Assembly (NCBI GenBank): GCA_016928775.1
Contig: JAFGKD010000038.1
Location: 1-64,000, forward strand
Direction of reading: 5' to 3'
Origin: Candidatus Zhuqueibacterota bacterium
GTDB taxonomy: Bacteria > Zhuqueibacterota > Zhuqueibacteria > Residuimicrobiales > Krinioviventaceae
Length of the DNA: 64,000 nt
Below, in pieces: positions 56,436 to 64,000 of this stretch. The position numbers and the translations under genes were made by a program. Every line of letters starts with the position of its first letter. Position 1 is the stretch's first letter. The notes under the pieces were generated by a model. It ran no database searches. It was not told the origin of the DNA and saw nothing but the letters and a program-made list of their open reading frames with translations.

Positions 56436-59400
56436 TCATCTCAATTCAGGAATTAACGCTTCACCATGTACGGCCACGCGTGCCGGCATCTGGTGCAGGA
56501 TATAAGCAAAATCGGCAGCACTTTGGTTCCATTTAATGTCCACCCCCATACCTGTCGGACCATTTTCAATGTCGATATATCTATGGTTCATGTCACCATC
56601 GAGTATGTCCATCCAGGCAAGCTGATTCCAGATTTCCAAGTCATCATTGCTTGGCGTGCAGTTGGCATCATCAGCTCTTTCAACATCAAAACCAAAACGC
56701 GGTTCGGAAACTTGCTGCTGCAAGACAAAATACCAACCGGGATTACCGTCCTTGCCTTTTGCTTCCTCCGCATCCAGACCGGAAAAACCGATAAAGGTTA
56801 TGTCCGGTGGAATGATGCCGCGGAATGTCGGAAATTTTGCAGCGGCCGCAAAATCTGGTACAATGCGTTCATCGTTTCTTTTTGCCGGGATCGCGTAAAT
56901 GATCGCGTTCGGATATTTATAAAGCAGCTCACCGCGAATGAGTAAGACCAGCTCCTCTGATGTTTCAGCACCGTTGTCCCCCAGATCACTGTTCGGTTCC
57001 CATAAATGGATTGCCTTTAAATCCGGCGGCGGATCATCACTATCCACAGTTGGACATCTGTCCCAGAACTGTTTGAAACAGGTGCCGCGTTGGTCGGTTG
57101 GAAATTCCCTCCATAGCAGCTCTCGCGCCATTTCATGATTGAGTCCCGCCATATAGGCCTCGATAAATCGCCGATTGGTGCTCAAGAGACTGATGGAATT
57201 CTGCTTGATATTTTCAACCCCAGGTAATAAATAGTCAGCGGATAGATCGCGTAAATCCTCATACATGGGTGTCTGGAATTTAGGGTGCGTCATAATAGTA
57301 CGCTGTTCCTCAACCATCCTGTTTATTTTTTCATCATCCTTTGCATCGACTGCTGCCTGCAGTGCTCTGCCAAAATTATTTTCCGGATTGAGCCAATTTT
57401 CAATATTTTCTACGATGGAAACCAGGTTTTTATCAGACTCATTTTCCTGTTGTTGTGAGCCGGAACCGGTTGAAAAACCTTTAAAAAATTTATCTAATAA
57501 TTTTTGCTGTAATCCTGAGGTGGGTATGTGCGCCCGTTTACCAACTCCGCCGGATCGCGTCATCTTACGAAAGCCAGCGTTCTGATATATAGGAGGGAGT
57601 GAAGGACGAGGTCTTCCATTCTTTGATTGAGCTGTGGTCATATTTATAAAACGCAAAATCGGTCCGGCAAGTGCGATATAGTCGGCACTATGATTATCAG
57701 ATTGATTGTCCGGCACTTTTAAAAGTGGTGAGAAATATTTCTTGTAGATTTTTTTCGCTGTTTCCTTGCCCAGCTGAGATTGACGAATTTTTTGATTCAC
57801 ATCTTTCACCACATCGCCGATTTGCTCCCAAGCTGCATCCATTAACTCTTCCTGATGCTCCTGGATCACACGAGTTCCATAGGCAGCGGCAATGCGGTGA
57901 CGTGGATCAAGATTGAGTTGTGAGAACCAGCCAAGATTATTGCCATAACCGCCATTACTTTGTTTATAAAAGTAATTCTTGGATTTTCGAAATCGACTCG
58001 GCTTTAAAAACATATAATCGGGGTAATTGATATCACAAGATTTTATTTCAATTCCGAGCAATTCGCATGCTTGACCGCCCAGATCAGTAAAATTAAATCT
58101 CAAACTTGAACGATCACTTCGAGATAACATAGCTTTTATTTTTGTAAAGAACGAGTGACCATTATTGGGATTATTAATTGTGCCTGTACCAATTGAGTTT
58201 TGGCCACGAAAGACTGTTATAGTACCTTGATTTGTATCAGAAGTAAAGATAAAATCGAGTTCAAATTCTCCGTCATGTGAAAACGCGACTCGATCTAATT
58301 TAAGTTGTGCACCGTCAGAAATATGACCGATATATAGATTTTCACTGAGATCTTTAAAAAGTGAATCATCTTTTGATAAATTGCATGCATATAAAGGCGG
58401 CTTGACGCATTTTTCAAACACATGACCTTGTTGATCACGGATTTTCACCAGGTGGACCAGTCCCGGAATGCCGGTTCCAGATTCGTCCTTGTTGCCAAAT
58501 TGAAAATTTTTGAAATGGTTGCCTAAATGCGTGGCGCACGGTGTTTCATTATCTTCCTCTATAATCTCTTGCTCGTCTTCAAGTGCTTCGTACGGATCAT
58601 ACACCTGCTCCGGCTCGGGATTGAAATCGGTAGCGACCAGTGCACCTTCCATTTTGAGCTGAAAGGGTTGATAAAATCGTTCGTTCGTCCCCTCACTTTG
58701 GCCCAATGAATACCCCGGTTGATTGACGCAAAATACCTTTTTGCCAATTTTGCCGTCCTTGTCACTAATTTCTTGCGGACGCAACAGACGGACAAGCGAT
58801 TCAAAATCACCACGATTGCCCGTACGAAAGGACCACGTATAATAGACTGGCAACTGAACGTTTTCCTGCTTGTCGTCAACCCATGCGAGATCAACATTGT
58901 CGACTGCTTCTTTCCCAAGTCCGGCTAATCTACCTGCCTCAAAAACCGGCACGACAAAAGCGCTGTACGCTTCACCGGCAGCCAGCTTTCTCGGGCAGAC
59001 GAGGCGCGATGTGAGTCTCTCCGGGTGATCTTTTAATAGCTCTGTGAATCGTTCTTTTCTATTTTCGGGATTTGAGAAAATGTCATCAAATACTTGCACA
59101 TGTGCCCAGGCCCACGCCTGGTCCAGATTTGGCAAGGACGAACTCTTTTTAACGGTGATACTCGGAATTGGATGTGCTTCCGATGGTGCATGAAACTCGA
59201 ATTCTTTTTTATCCTCGTCAATTGTTTGGCTATCCTGAGAGCGCAGCACTATGAGACAAATCCATGGCTGCAAGCCCTTTTTCTCCTTCGTCACTTCTGG
59301 TGAAAAACGCCAGGGAAAGTCGGGTTCAGCAAATTCAATGGTCGGACAATAGTTAGGCTCGAATGTGCCGACATCGGCTTTGGGATCAGTGCGCACGACA

Positions 59401-59645
59401 ATATTGGGATTGAATCCCGTAACATCGCCGGGGCCGTATAGCTTTACGTTGGAGCGGATTTGAACGTTTTCGCTAATTTCTTCTTCATTTTCACCAATTC
59501 CCTTCATGAATACATTGACATTCAGGGGAATTTGCGTCCGTGCTCTCTTGTCTTCTCCATCCCTGACCTGATCGATTTGCGTTGAGATACCTTGTCTCAA
59601 ATAAGGGAGAAAGCTATATTGCAAATTGCTGGTATTTTCACTCAT
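56436..59645 (-). CDS. Conserved cluster protein (1069 aa)
   Basis: 1069 residues from the ATG at 59645; a TTG two codons earlier overlaps the preceding stop, but the ATG has GAGGCGG well placed upstream. Distinctive N-terminal blocks: FLPYLRQGIS, LYGPGDVTGFNP, VVRTDPKADVGTFEPNYCPTIEF and PDFPWRFSP, LQPWICLIVL. I know this as a conserved partner family of the 2249- and 572-residue proteins. Around residues 415-545 an AT-rich segment encodes an extra beta-rich module (ISDGAQLKLDRVAFSHDGEF). C-terminal core: PTFRGIIPPDITFIGF, WYFVLQQQVSEPRFG. No signal or membrane segment. The gene starts 2 bases after the DUF6603-like gene ends, so translation is coupled. Confidence 0.85.
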   Translation of the reverse strand: MSENTSNLQYSFLPYLRQGISTQIDQVRDGEDKRARTQIPLNVNVFMKGIGENEEEISENVQIRSNVKLYGPGDVTGFNPNIVVRTDPKADVGTFEPNYCPTIEFAEPDFPWRFSPEVTKEKKGLQPWICLIVLRSQDSQTIDEDKKEFEFHAPSEAHPIPSITVKKSSSLPNLDQAWAWAHVQVFDDIFSNPENRKERFTELLKDHPERLTSRLVCPRKLAAGEAYSAFVVPVFEAGRLAGLGKEAVDNVDLAWVDDKQENVQLPVYYTWSFRTGNRGDFESLVRLLRPQEISDKDGKIGKKVFCVNQPGYSLGQSEGTNERFYQPFQLKMEGALVATDFNPEPEQVYDPYEALEDEQEIIEEDNETPCATHLGNHFKNFQFGNKDESGTGIPGLVHLVKIRDQQGHVFEKCVKPPLYACNLSKDDSLFKDLSENLYIGHISDGAQLKLDRVAFSHDGEFELDFIFTSDTNQGTITVFRGQNSIGTGTINNPNNGHSFFTKIKAMLSRSDRSSLRFNFTDLGGQACELLGIEIKSCDINYPDYMFLKPSRFRKSKNYFYKQSNGGYGNNLGWFSQLNLDPRHRIAAAYGTRVIQEHQEELMDAAWEQIGDVVKDVNQKIRQSQLGKETAKKIYKKYFSPLLKVPDNQSDNHSADYIALAGPILRFINMTTAQSKNGRPRPSLPPIYQNAGFRKMTRSGGVGKRAHIPTSGLQQKLLDKFFKGFSTGSGSQQQENESDKNLVSIVENIENWLNPENNFGRALQAAVDAKDDEKINRMVEEQRTIMTHPKFQTPMYEDLRDLSADYLLPGVENIKQNSISLLSTNRRFIEAYMAGLNHEMARELLWREFPTDQRGTCFKQFWDRCPTVDSDDPPPDLKAIHLWEPNSDLGDNGAETSEELVLLIRGELLYKYPNAIIYAIPAKRNDERIVPDFAAAAKFPTFRGIIPPDITFIGFSGLDAEEAKGKDGNPGWYFVLQQQVSEPRFGFDVERADDANCTPSNDDLEIWNQLAWMDILDGDMNHRYIDIENGPTGMGVDIKWNQSAADFAYILHQMPARVAVHGEALIPELR

Positions 59646-59647
59646 TT

Positions 59648-62600
59648 TCAAGCCGCCTCTTGGTAAGCATCAATAAACCACTTTGTCCTGTCAGTTTGAT
59701 TTTTTGATTTTTCTTTTCTCAGCCTGTACGCATCAAAGAATGTCATCCCACTTTCCACCCGGCCCTTTTTCGTTATCTCTGTTTCAGATTCTGTTTGAAC
59801 TTTATATTGCGGATCGCGCCATTCAATTTTCGGCTTTACATCCTTTGAATTATAGCGTTTTGCACCCGATTTATGATAAGGTGCACGTTTTGCCGCCGTG
59901 TTGTTCGTCAGAAAATCGCGGGTGTCGCTTTGAATTACGGGATCGTTCTCGCTTTCATCAAGCCACTCACTACTATCAAGATGCTCTCCGGTTTCAAGGT
60001 CGTCAATAATCACAGATTCATATCTGATGGATTTTCGTGCACAGAATTCACCAAAATCGAATCCCTCGCTGGTATCGGGATCCAGATTACAAATGCTAAT
60101 ACCCGCCGGTTGCTTTTCAAACGACGGCGCGGCCAGCTTTTCTTCATCTTCCATTTCGAGGAATTGCGCCGGAGCAAAATAATCTTGAATATCATGTGCG
60201 GTCAAAGCTTCATCGATATCCGCCAGAGATATTGAGGTGATTTCAAAATAGTTGTAATTTTTCGGTTTGTGATGACCGAATTGAGAGAGCTCCTGCTTGA
60301 GTGGAAGAACAGTCTGGCGTATTTCCAGTGGACACATTGGCATCACAACAACGGATACAGGATTTGGCTCTTTGTTCTCTGCCTCATCTTGAGATACTTT
60401 TTGTTCCTGCGCGTGCGTATTTGATCGCAGACTTGTCACCATCTGCATGTACGGCGGCAGGGCTCCCGCCCAGTTTGCGCTCTCGCGCAGGGCACCGAGG
60501 AGGATGGAGGATATATCCTTGCTCGCTAATAATTCTTCATCCTTTTTACCAATGGTGAAATTGAATGGTACCCTGAAACGAATCCGGCATACCTTGAATG
60601 AGGCCTTGCCACGCACATTCCATGGCGTGGGACCGCTCAGTCTCGCTGCCAGTCCAACACTGACCGACACCCGACCTCGAAGTCGAACACTGGCCCGAAT
60701 GTCAACGATGAACGAGAAAGGCGAAAAGATGAACAGCGCATCAAATCCCAAGTGTCCGGTGATTATAAATCCACAGGCTTTGCCATGCAGATCCAGGTTC
60801 GAGCCAAATTGGACAGTATTGGACGTGACCGCAATATAATGGTCGAGGGTGAGTCGAGGATTATCGCCTTTGCCGATACTGACCGTGAGGCGTCTCAGTT
60901 TGGGAAAGCCGGACGGTGGGGTGAAGGATGGGTGAAATCCACCGACGGACAGGATAAACATGGGCTGGTCGCCCCAGTTGAGTCGAAATGCCATATCACC
61001 GGAAAGTGGAAACTTTAGCAAATAAGAGTCATAAATCGTGGCATCAATACCGAGCTCTTTTTTGTTAAAATCGATATAACCAAAGACATCTAACTTGATT
61101 TTGATCAAGTCCTTTTCTTTGCTCGGCAAAACCATTCTCAATTGACCCAGGAGCGCAATGCGCACCGGATCGGGCAGCTCGATTAATAATCCGATTTCTG
61201 CCTGGATAATGGGCGGTGTGCCCCACGCTAAAAGTCCCATGGGACCAATGACGAAGCGATCCTCAGTAGCCGGAAAAAACGATTCAAGAGAGGTAAAAAG
61301 TTTTTGCGGATTTTTCAAAGGATCATCTGGAAACATCACCGTATCGGTTGCGCCGCTGCGCACACCTTTTTGCAGCGCTTTTATGGCCATCGCACGATTG
61401 ATACCGATCAATCCACCGATGCCGTTTAATGTGAAACCAAATCCCAGTTGGATACCGGGATTGAATTCGGCAAACATGGAGAACAGCATAGAAAATCCGT
61501 CGCTGCCGTCCGGCAAACGCGTGGTGATGATGCCGATGGCGGTGAGGGCGATTTTTTTGTTAATTTCGAGTTGGAGGATTCCGGTGTAATGGTTGTTTAA
61601 AGAGTCGAAGAACAGACGACCACCGCCAATGGTATTAGGAGCATTGACTAAGATAGCAATTCCATCAGGGGATTTGAAGGCAATCGATATATCCGCTGGG
61701 CCGAAATTCCCTCCTTTTTCAGGGAATGTTATTCTGGTTGTTAGCCCGATGTTTTCAATCTTTGCCTGCACAGGACCAAGTAGTGTTTTGAGCGTTGTTG
61801 CGACATGGATAGGAATGTTTCCTGACTTGGTTGGAGTCATCGACAGGTAGACTGAGTCAATACAAATTGGGCCAATTGATTTATGAATTTGGATTGTGGT
61901 ATCAAGAGCAGCACTACCACTAAAGTGTAATCCGTCCTTTGATGACCAACCGACACTAAAGTCAAAACTGCTGCTAACACCATTTTCCCGGCAAGTTTTT
62001 TTTATAAAACCATCTGCTTCCTGCAATCCAAGCGAGAAAAGACAATCTTGAAAGTCCGTTTCCAAATATAAATTGTAATCTTTTTCCTTCTCCAATCCCA
62101 AATGCAAGACGCATTTACCGATTTCAAATCGAGAACCCTGGGGATTACCTATGGAAATAGCACTTCCTTCTCCAGCTTCAGATATAAAGCTAATCTTAAA
62201 ACTAGCTGGGCAATTTTCAGCAATAGTTGAGGCATCAGCAGTGAAAATATTATTTAAAAATTCCAGCTTCCCATCTTTCTTTATTTTTAATCCGAGTCCA
62301 TTGCTAAGATTGGAACTTGACTTGATTTTTATTCGGAAATTCTCAGATATTAATAACTCTTGATCTAAACTGAAATATAATCCAATGCCAATTCCATCTA
62401 TAATTTTCTCGAGATTAATAATTGGATACAGTTTACATCCAAGCTCTTGGTTAAGTGAATTGATAAAAGGAAAATCAAGAACTTTTAGTTGATTTAGTCT
62501 GTTAAGTTCAATTAAATTGCCATCTTTGTTTAAATTTTTGAGTAATATAGGCTCAGGATTACGAATATCGGGAAAAAGCAAAAAATAATTTGCTAAATTG

Positions 62601-63211
62601 AACAAATGACCAATTAATTTATCAAACTTCAATTCTTCTTCACTGAAATAGGATTTTTTTATTGCATCAATAGGATTAATAATTCTATCTGGTATTAAAT
62701 TCCAATGGACTATTCTTTTTATATATGGAATATGATATGTAGTTGGAGTTTCAAAGATTTTTTTCTCTTCTATTACTCCTAGGAGCATTAGTATTGGATA
62801 TAGAGAACAGCAAGTATCTTGCAATAATTTTACTAATAAATAATCAAATAGCCCTATTGCAAAACTGGAGTCCAATTTTATTACATTGACAAAATCTGAA
62901 TCATAACAGTCAGTATCAAAATCTATGTGGTATATTGCGTCAATCACATCTTTAAAACAGTTTATAAATGATGGAAGGTACATCAGGCATTTATCATTCT
63001 CTTCCTCCTCTATGAGTTCAACCATTACATGAATATTTTTGAGAAATGTGTCGAATACTGGTTTCATGCTTTCGAGCAGAATGGCATCGGAAGGCATGGA
63101 ATACCCAAGTTCATTAAACAAGATAGATGCTTCCTCTCTGTTATTAATAGATTTAACCAAGGGCTCAATGAACTGGATTATAATTTCAACAAGCTTAATT
63201 AGTTCTTTCAC
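59648..63211 (-). CDS. DUF6603-like large protein (1187 aa)
   Basis: 1187 residues from a GTG start with TAGGAG upstream; it overlaps the preceding gene by 17 bases. Residues about 530-890 match my recollection of DUF6603: FNPGIQLGFGFTLNGIGGLIGINR, FVIGPMGLLAWGTPP, DPVRIALLGQLRMVLP, SGDMAFRLNWGDQPMFILSVGGFHPSFTPP, ITGHLGFDALFIFSPF, SGPTPWNVRGKASFKV. The alternating hydrophobic strands suggest a long beta-sheet or groove. The first 500 residues are AT-rich in DNA and helical (1-260), then beta; the last 250 are charged and probably flexible. No signal peptide. Function unknown; a lipid-groove, barrel-like or shell protein is possible but unproven. Confidence 0.85.
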   Translation of the reverse strand: MKELIKLVEIIIQFIEPLVKSINNREEASILFNELGYSMPSDAILLESMKPVFDTFLKNIHVMVELIEEEENDKCLMYLPSFINCFKDVIDAIYHIDFDTDCYDSDFVNVIKLDSSFAIGLFDYLLVKLLQDTCCSLYPILMLLGVIEEKKIFETPTTYHIPYIKRIVHWNLIPDRIINPIDAIKKSYFSEEELKFDKLIGHLFNLANYFLLFPDIRNPEPILLKNLNKDGNLIELNRLNQLKVLDFPFINSLNQELGCKLYPIINLEKIIDGIGIGLYFSLDQELLISENFRIKIKSSSNLSNGLGLKIKKDGKLEFLNNIFTADASTIAENCPASFKISFISEAGEGSAISIGNPQGSRFEIGKCVLHLGLEKEKDYNLYLETDFQDCLFSLGLQEADGFIKKTCRENGVSSSFDFSVGWSSKDGLHFSGSAALDTTIQIHKSIGPICIDSVYLSMTPTKSGNIPIHVATTLKTLLGPVQAKIENIGLTTRITFPEKGGNFGPADISIAFKSPDGIAILVNAPNTIGGGRLFFDSLNNHYTGILQLEINKKIALTAIGIITTRLPDGSDGFSMLFSMFAEFNPGIQLGFGFTLNGIGGLIGINRAMAIKALQKGVRSGATDTVMFPDDPLKNPQKLFTSLESFFPATEDRFVIGPMGLLAWGTPPIIQAEIGLLIELPDPVRIALLGQLRMVLPSKEKDLIKIKLDVFGYIDFNKKELGIDATIYDSYLLKFPLSGDMAFRLNWGDQPMFILSVGGFHPSFTPPSGFPKLRRLTVSIGKGDNPRLTLDHYIAVTSNTVQFGSNLDLHGKACGFIITGHLGFDALFIFSPFSFIVDIRASVRLRGRVSVSVGLAARLSGPTPWNVRGKASFKVCRIRFRVPFNFTIGKKDEELLASKDISSILLGALRESANWAGALPPYMQMVTSLRSNTHAQEQKVSQDEAENKEPNPVSVVVMPMCPLEIRQTVLPLKQELSQFGHHKPKNYNYFEITSISLADIDEALTAHDIQDYFAPAQFLEMEDEEKLAAPSFEKQPAGISICNLDPDTSEGFDFGEFCARKSIRYESVIIDDLETGEHLDSSEWLDESENDPVIQSDTRDFLTNNTAAKRAPYHKSGAKRYNSKDVKPKIEWRDPQYKVQTESETEITKKGRVESGMTFFDAYRLRKEKSKNQTDRTKWFIDAYQEAA

Positions 63212-64000
63212 TTTTTATAGCTCCTAGCTGATGTAATTTATCCAAATAGTCGGCAGAAAAATCAATATAGGGGCGGACTACAAGAAAACGTGCAAGATCG
63301 TGATTAAAAAAATCCTTCGTTGTAAATTCAATCTCACTTAGCTGATTTCCTTCAACTTTTAGTATTTTATGTTTTTTTGGTTTTTTTCTTTTTTGGGGAT
63401 CGATTTCTGTTTCGTCTTGATCAAAATAAGGAATACTCCAATAATAATTATTTTCTTTTATAATTTGAATAGCGGAGTCTAATACAAGTTTACCATCTTT
63501 GTACATATATTTAATATCCTTTTTGTAGTCGATAAAAAACAAATCCTCTTTTGAATGGTGGCAAATAACAAAATCAGTTTCAGGTCTCTTCCAGGATTCC
63601 GTTTTCATTTCTGCATTAATATTCCATATTTTATAAATTCCTATTTCTGTGCTTTTAGGATCGGTCCAGCAATCATACTCAAACCTTGTGGTATAGCAAA
63701 ATATGTCGCACTCTATCATTTGTAGCTTATTGTTTACCATCAATTCTATTTGTTGATTCTGATGAACTTTAACAAATCCATTTTGAGTTTGCTTACCATG
63801 TACTTTTATGTTTTCAAGATGCACAATAGCTATATTTGCGGCTCTGCTAATTTGAGTTTTAAGAAAAAATAGTGACTTCCTAAACCATTCTATATAATGC
63901 ATTGGTTTTTTCATGCCATGCCCACTGAATTTATATCCGTTCCTTAATGTTCGAAAAGAGAATTCAACGAGCCTCTTATTATCAATTTCCAAGTCATACT
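63195..64000 (-). CDS. Unknown protein at the head of the visible operon, partial
   Basis: At least 268 residues; the frame is open through the right edge with no good start (the TTG at 63992 is unconvincing), so the N-terminus is missing. The visible part is beta-rich and AT-rich at the DNA level: FSFRTLRNGYKFSGHGMKKPMHYIE, VHGKQTQNGFVKVHQNQQIELMV, FCYTTRFEYDCW. No family recognised. Its stop overlaps the start of the DUF6603-like gene by 17 bases, so it belongs to the same operon. Confidence 0.7.
   Translation of the reverse strand, partial: YDLEIDNKRLVEFSFRTLRNGYKFSGHGMKKPMHYIEWFRKSLFFLKTQISRAANIAIVHLENIKVHGKQTQNGFVKVHQNQQIELMVNNKLQMIECDIFCYTTRFEYDCWTDPKSTEIGIYKIWNINAEMKTESWKRPETDFVICHHSKEDLFFIDYKKDIKYMYKDGKLVLDSAIQIIKENNYYWSIPYFDQDETEIDPQKRKKPKKHKILKVEGNQLSEIEFTTKDFFNHDLARFLVVRPYIDFSADYLDKLHQLGAIKSERTN

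Noticed and set aside
45934..64000. Contractile injection system or phage tail cluster
   Set aside because: No sheath, tube, baseplate, AAA ATPase or tape-measure signature is visible; only size and gene packing are reminiscent.

Overview
The window most resembles an uncultured bacterium of the Fibrobacteres-Chlorobi-Bacteroidetes side of the tree, of the KSB1/Calditrichota kind. The pointers are two secreted proteins ending in the 'QNYPNPFNP' type A sorting domain of type IX secretion (a third has a looser version), a PorV/PorQ-type outer-membrane protein, a TonB receptor with a carboxypeptidase-regulatory N-terminal domain, many lipoprotein or Tat-signal glycosidases, and a Ser/Thr kinase fused to TPRs. 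Placement is inference; there is no rRNA or tRNA gene in the window.

Region 1 (1-2.6 kb, minus strand): a Tat-exported Gfo/Idh/MocA oxidoreductase (cut by the window edge) sits behind an unusual fusion of a tetraheme cytochrome with a formylglycine-generating-enzyme-like domain that has no catalytic cysteines. A small Cys-rich protein with its own terminator follows.

Region 2 (2.8-37.6 kb): a carbohydrate-utilisation region. It carries a GH106-like enzyme, a GH50-like enzyme divergent from a ROK regulator, a secreted sorting-domain protein, two SurA/parvulin-like lipoproteins, a SusC-like receptor with PorV-like and giant secreted partners but no SusD, a Ser-hydrolase esterase, an unassigned TIM-barrel glycosidase, two GH29 fucosidases, a GH20 hexosaminidase, a GH125 alpha-mannosidase and a sulfatase. 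The mix suggests a fucosylated, N-acetylhexosamine- and mannose-containing, perhaps sulfated glycan (glycoprotein or algal/exopolysaccharide type). lexA lies inside this region with a clear promoter and a candidate operator at its start point. A 3' remnant of a lost hexosaminidase-like gene lies at 27.66-27.85 kb.

Region 3 (37.5-45.8 kb, minus strand): a small unknown gene, a membrane Ser/Thr kinase with TPRs, and a 1578-residue secreted beta-helix protein built from four tandem modules, followed by a strong intrinsic terminator.

Region 4 (45.9-64 kb, minus strand, running off the right edge): a tightly packed operon of very large proteins without signal peptides: an unknown partial gene, a DUF6603-like protein (1187 aa), proteins of 1069, 2249 and 572 aa, and a membrane TPR protein. 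I recognise the families as widely conserved, co-occurring proteins but know of no established function. The 2249- and 1069-aa proteins carry extra beta-sandwich modules encoded by AT-rich DNA inserted into better-conserved cores. This is the best candidate for an undescribed system here.

Non-coding features: imperfect palindromic repeats at about 13.1 and 23.5 kb, promoters at several starts, and operator-like palindromes around the lexA/GH125 divergence.
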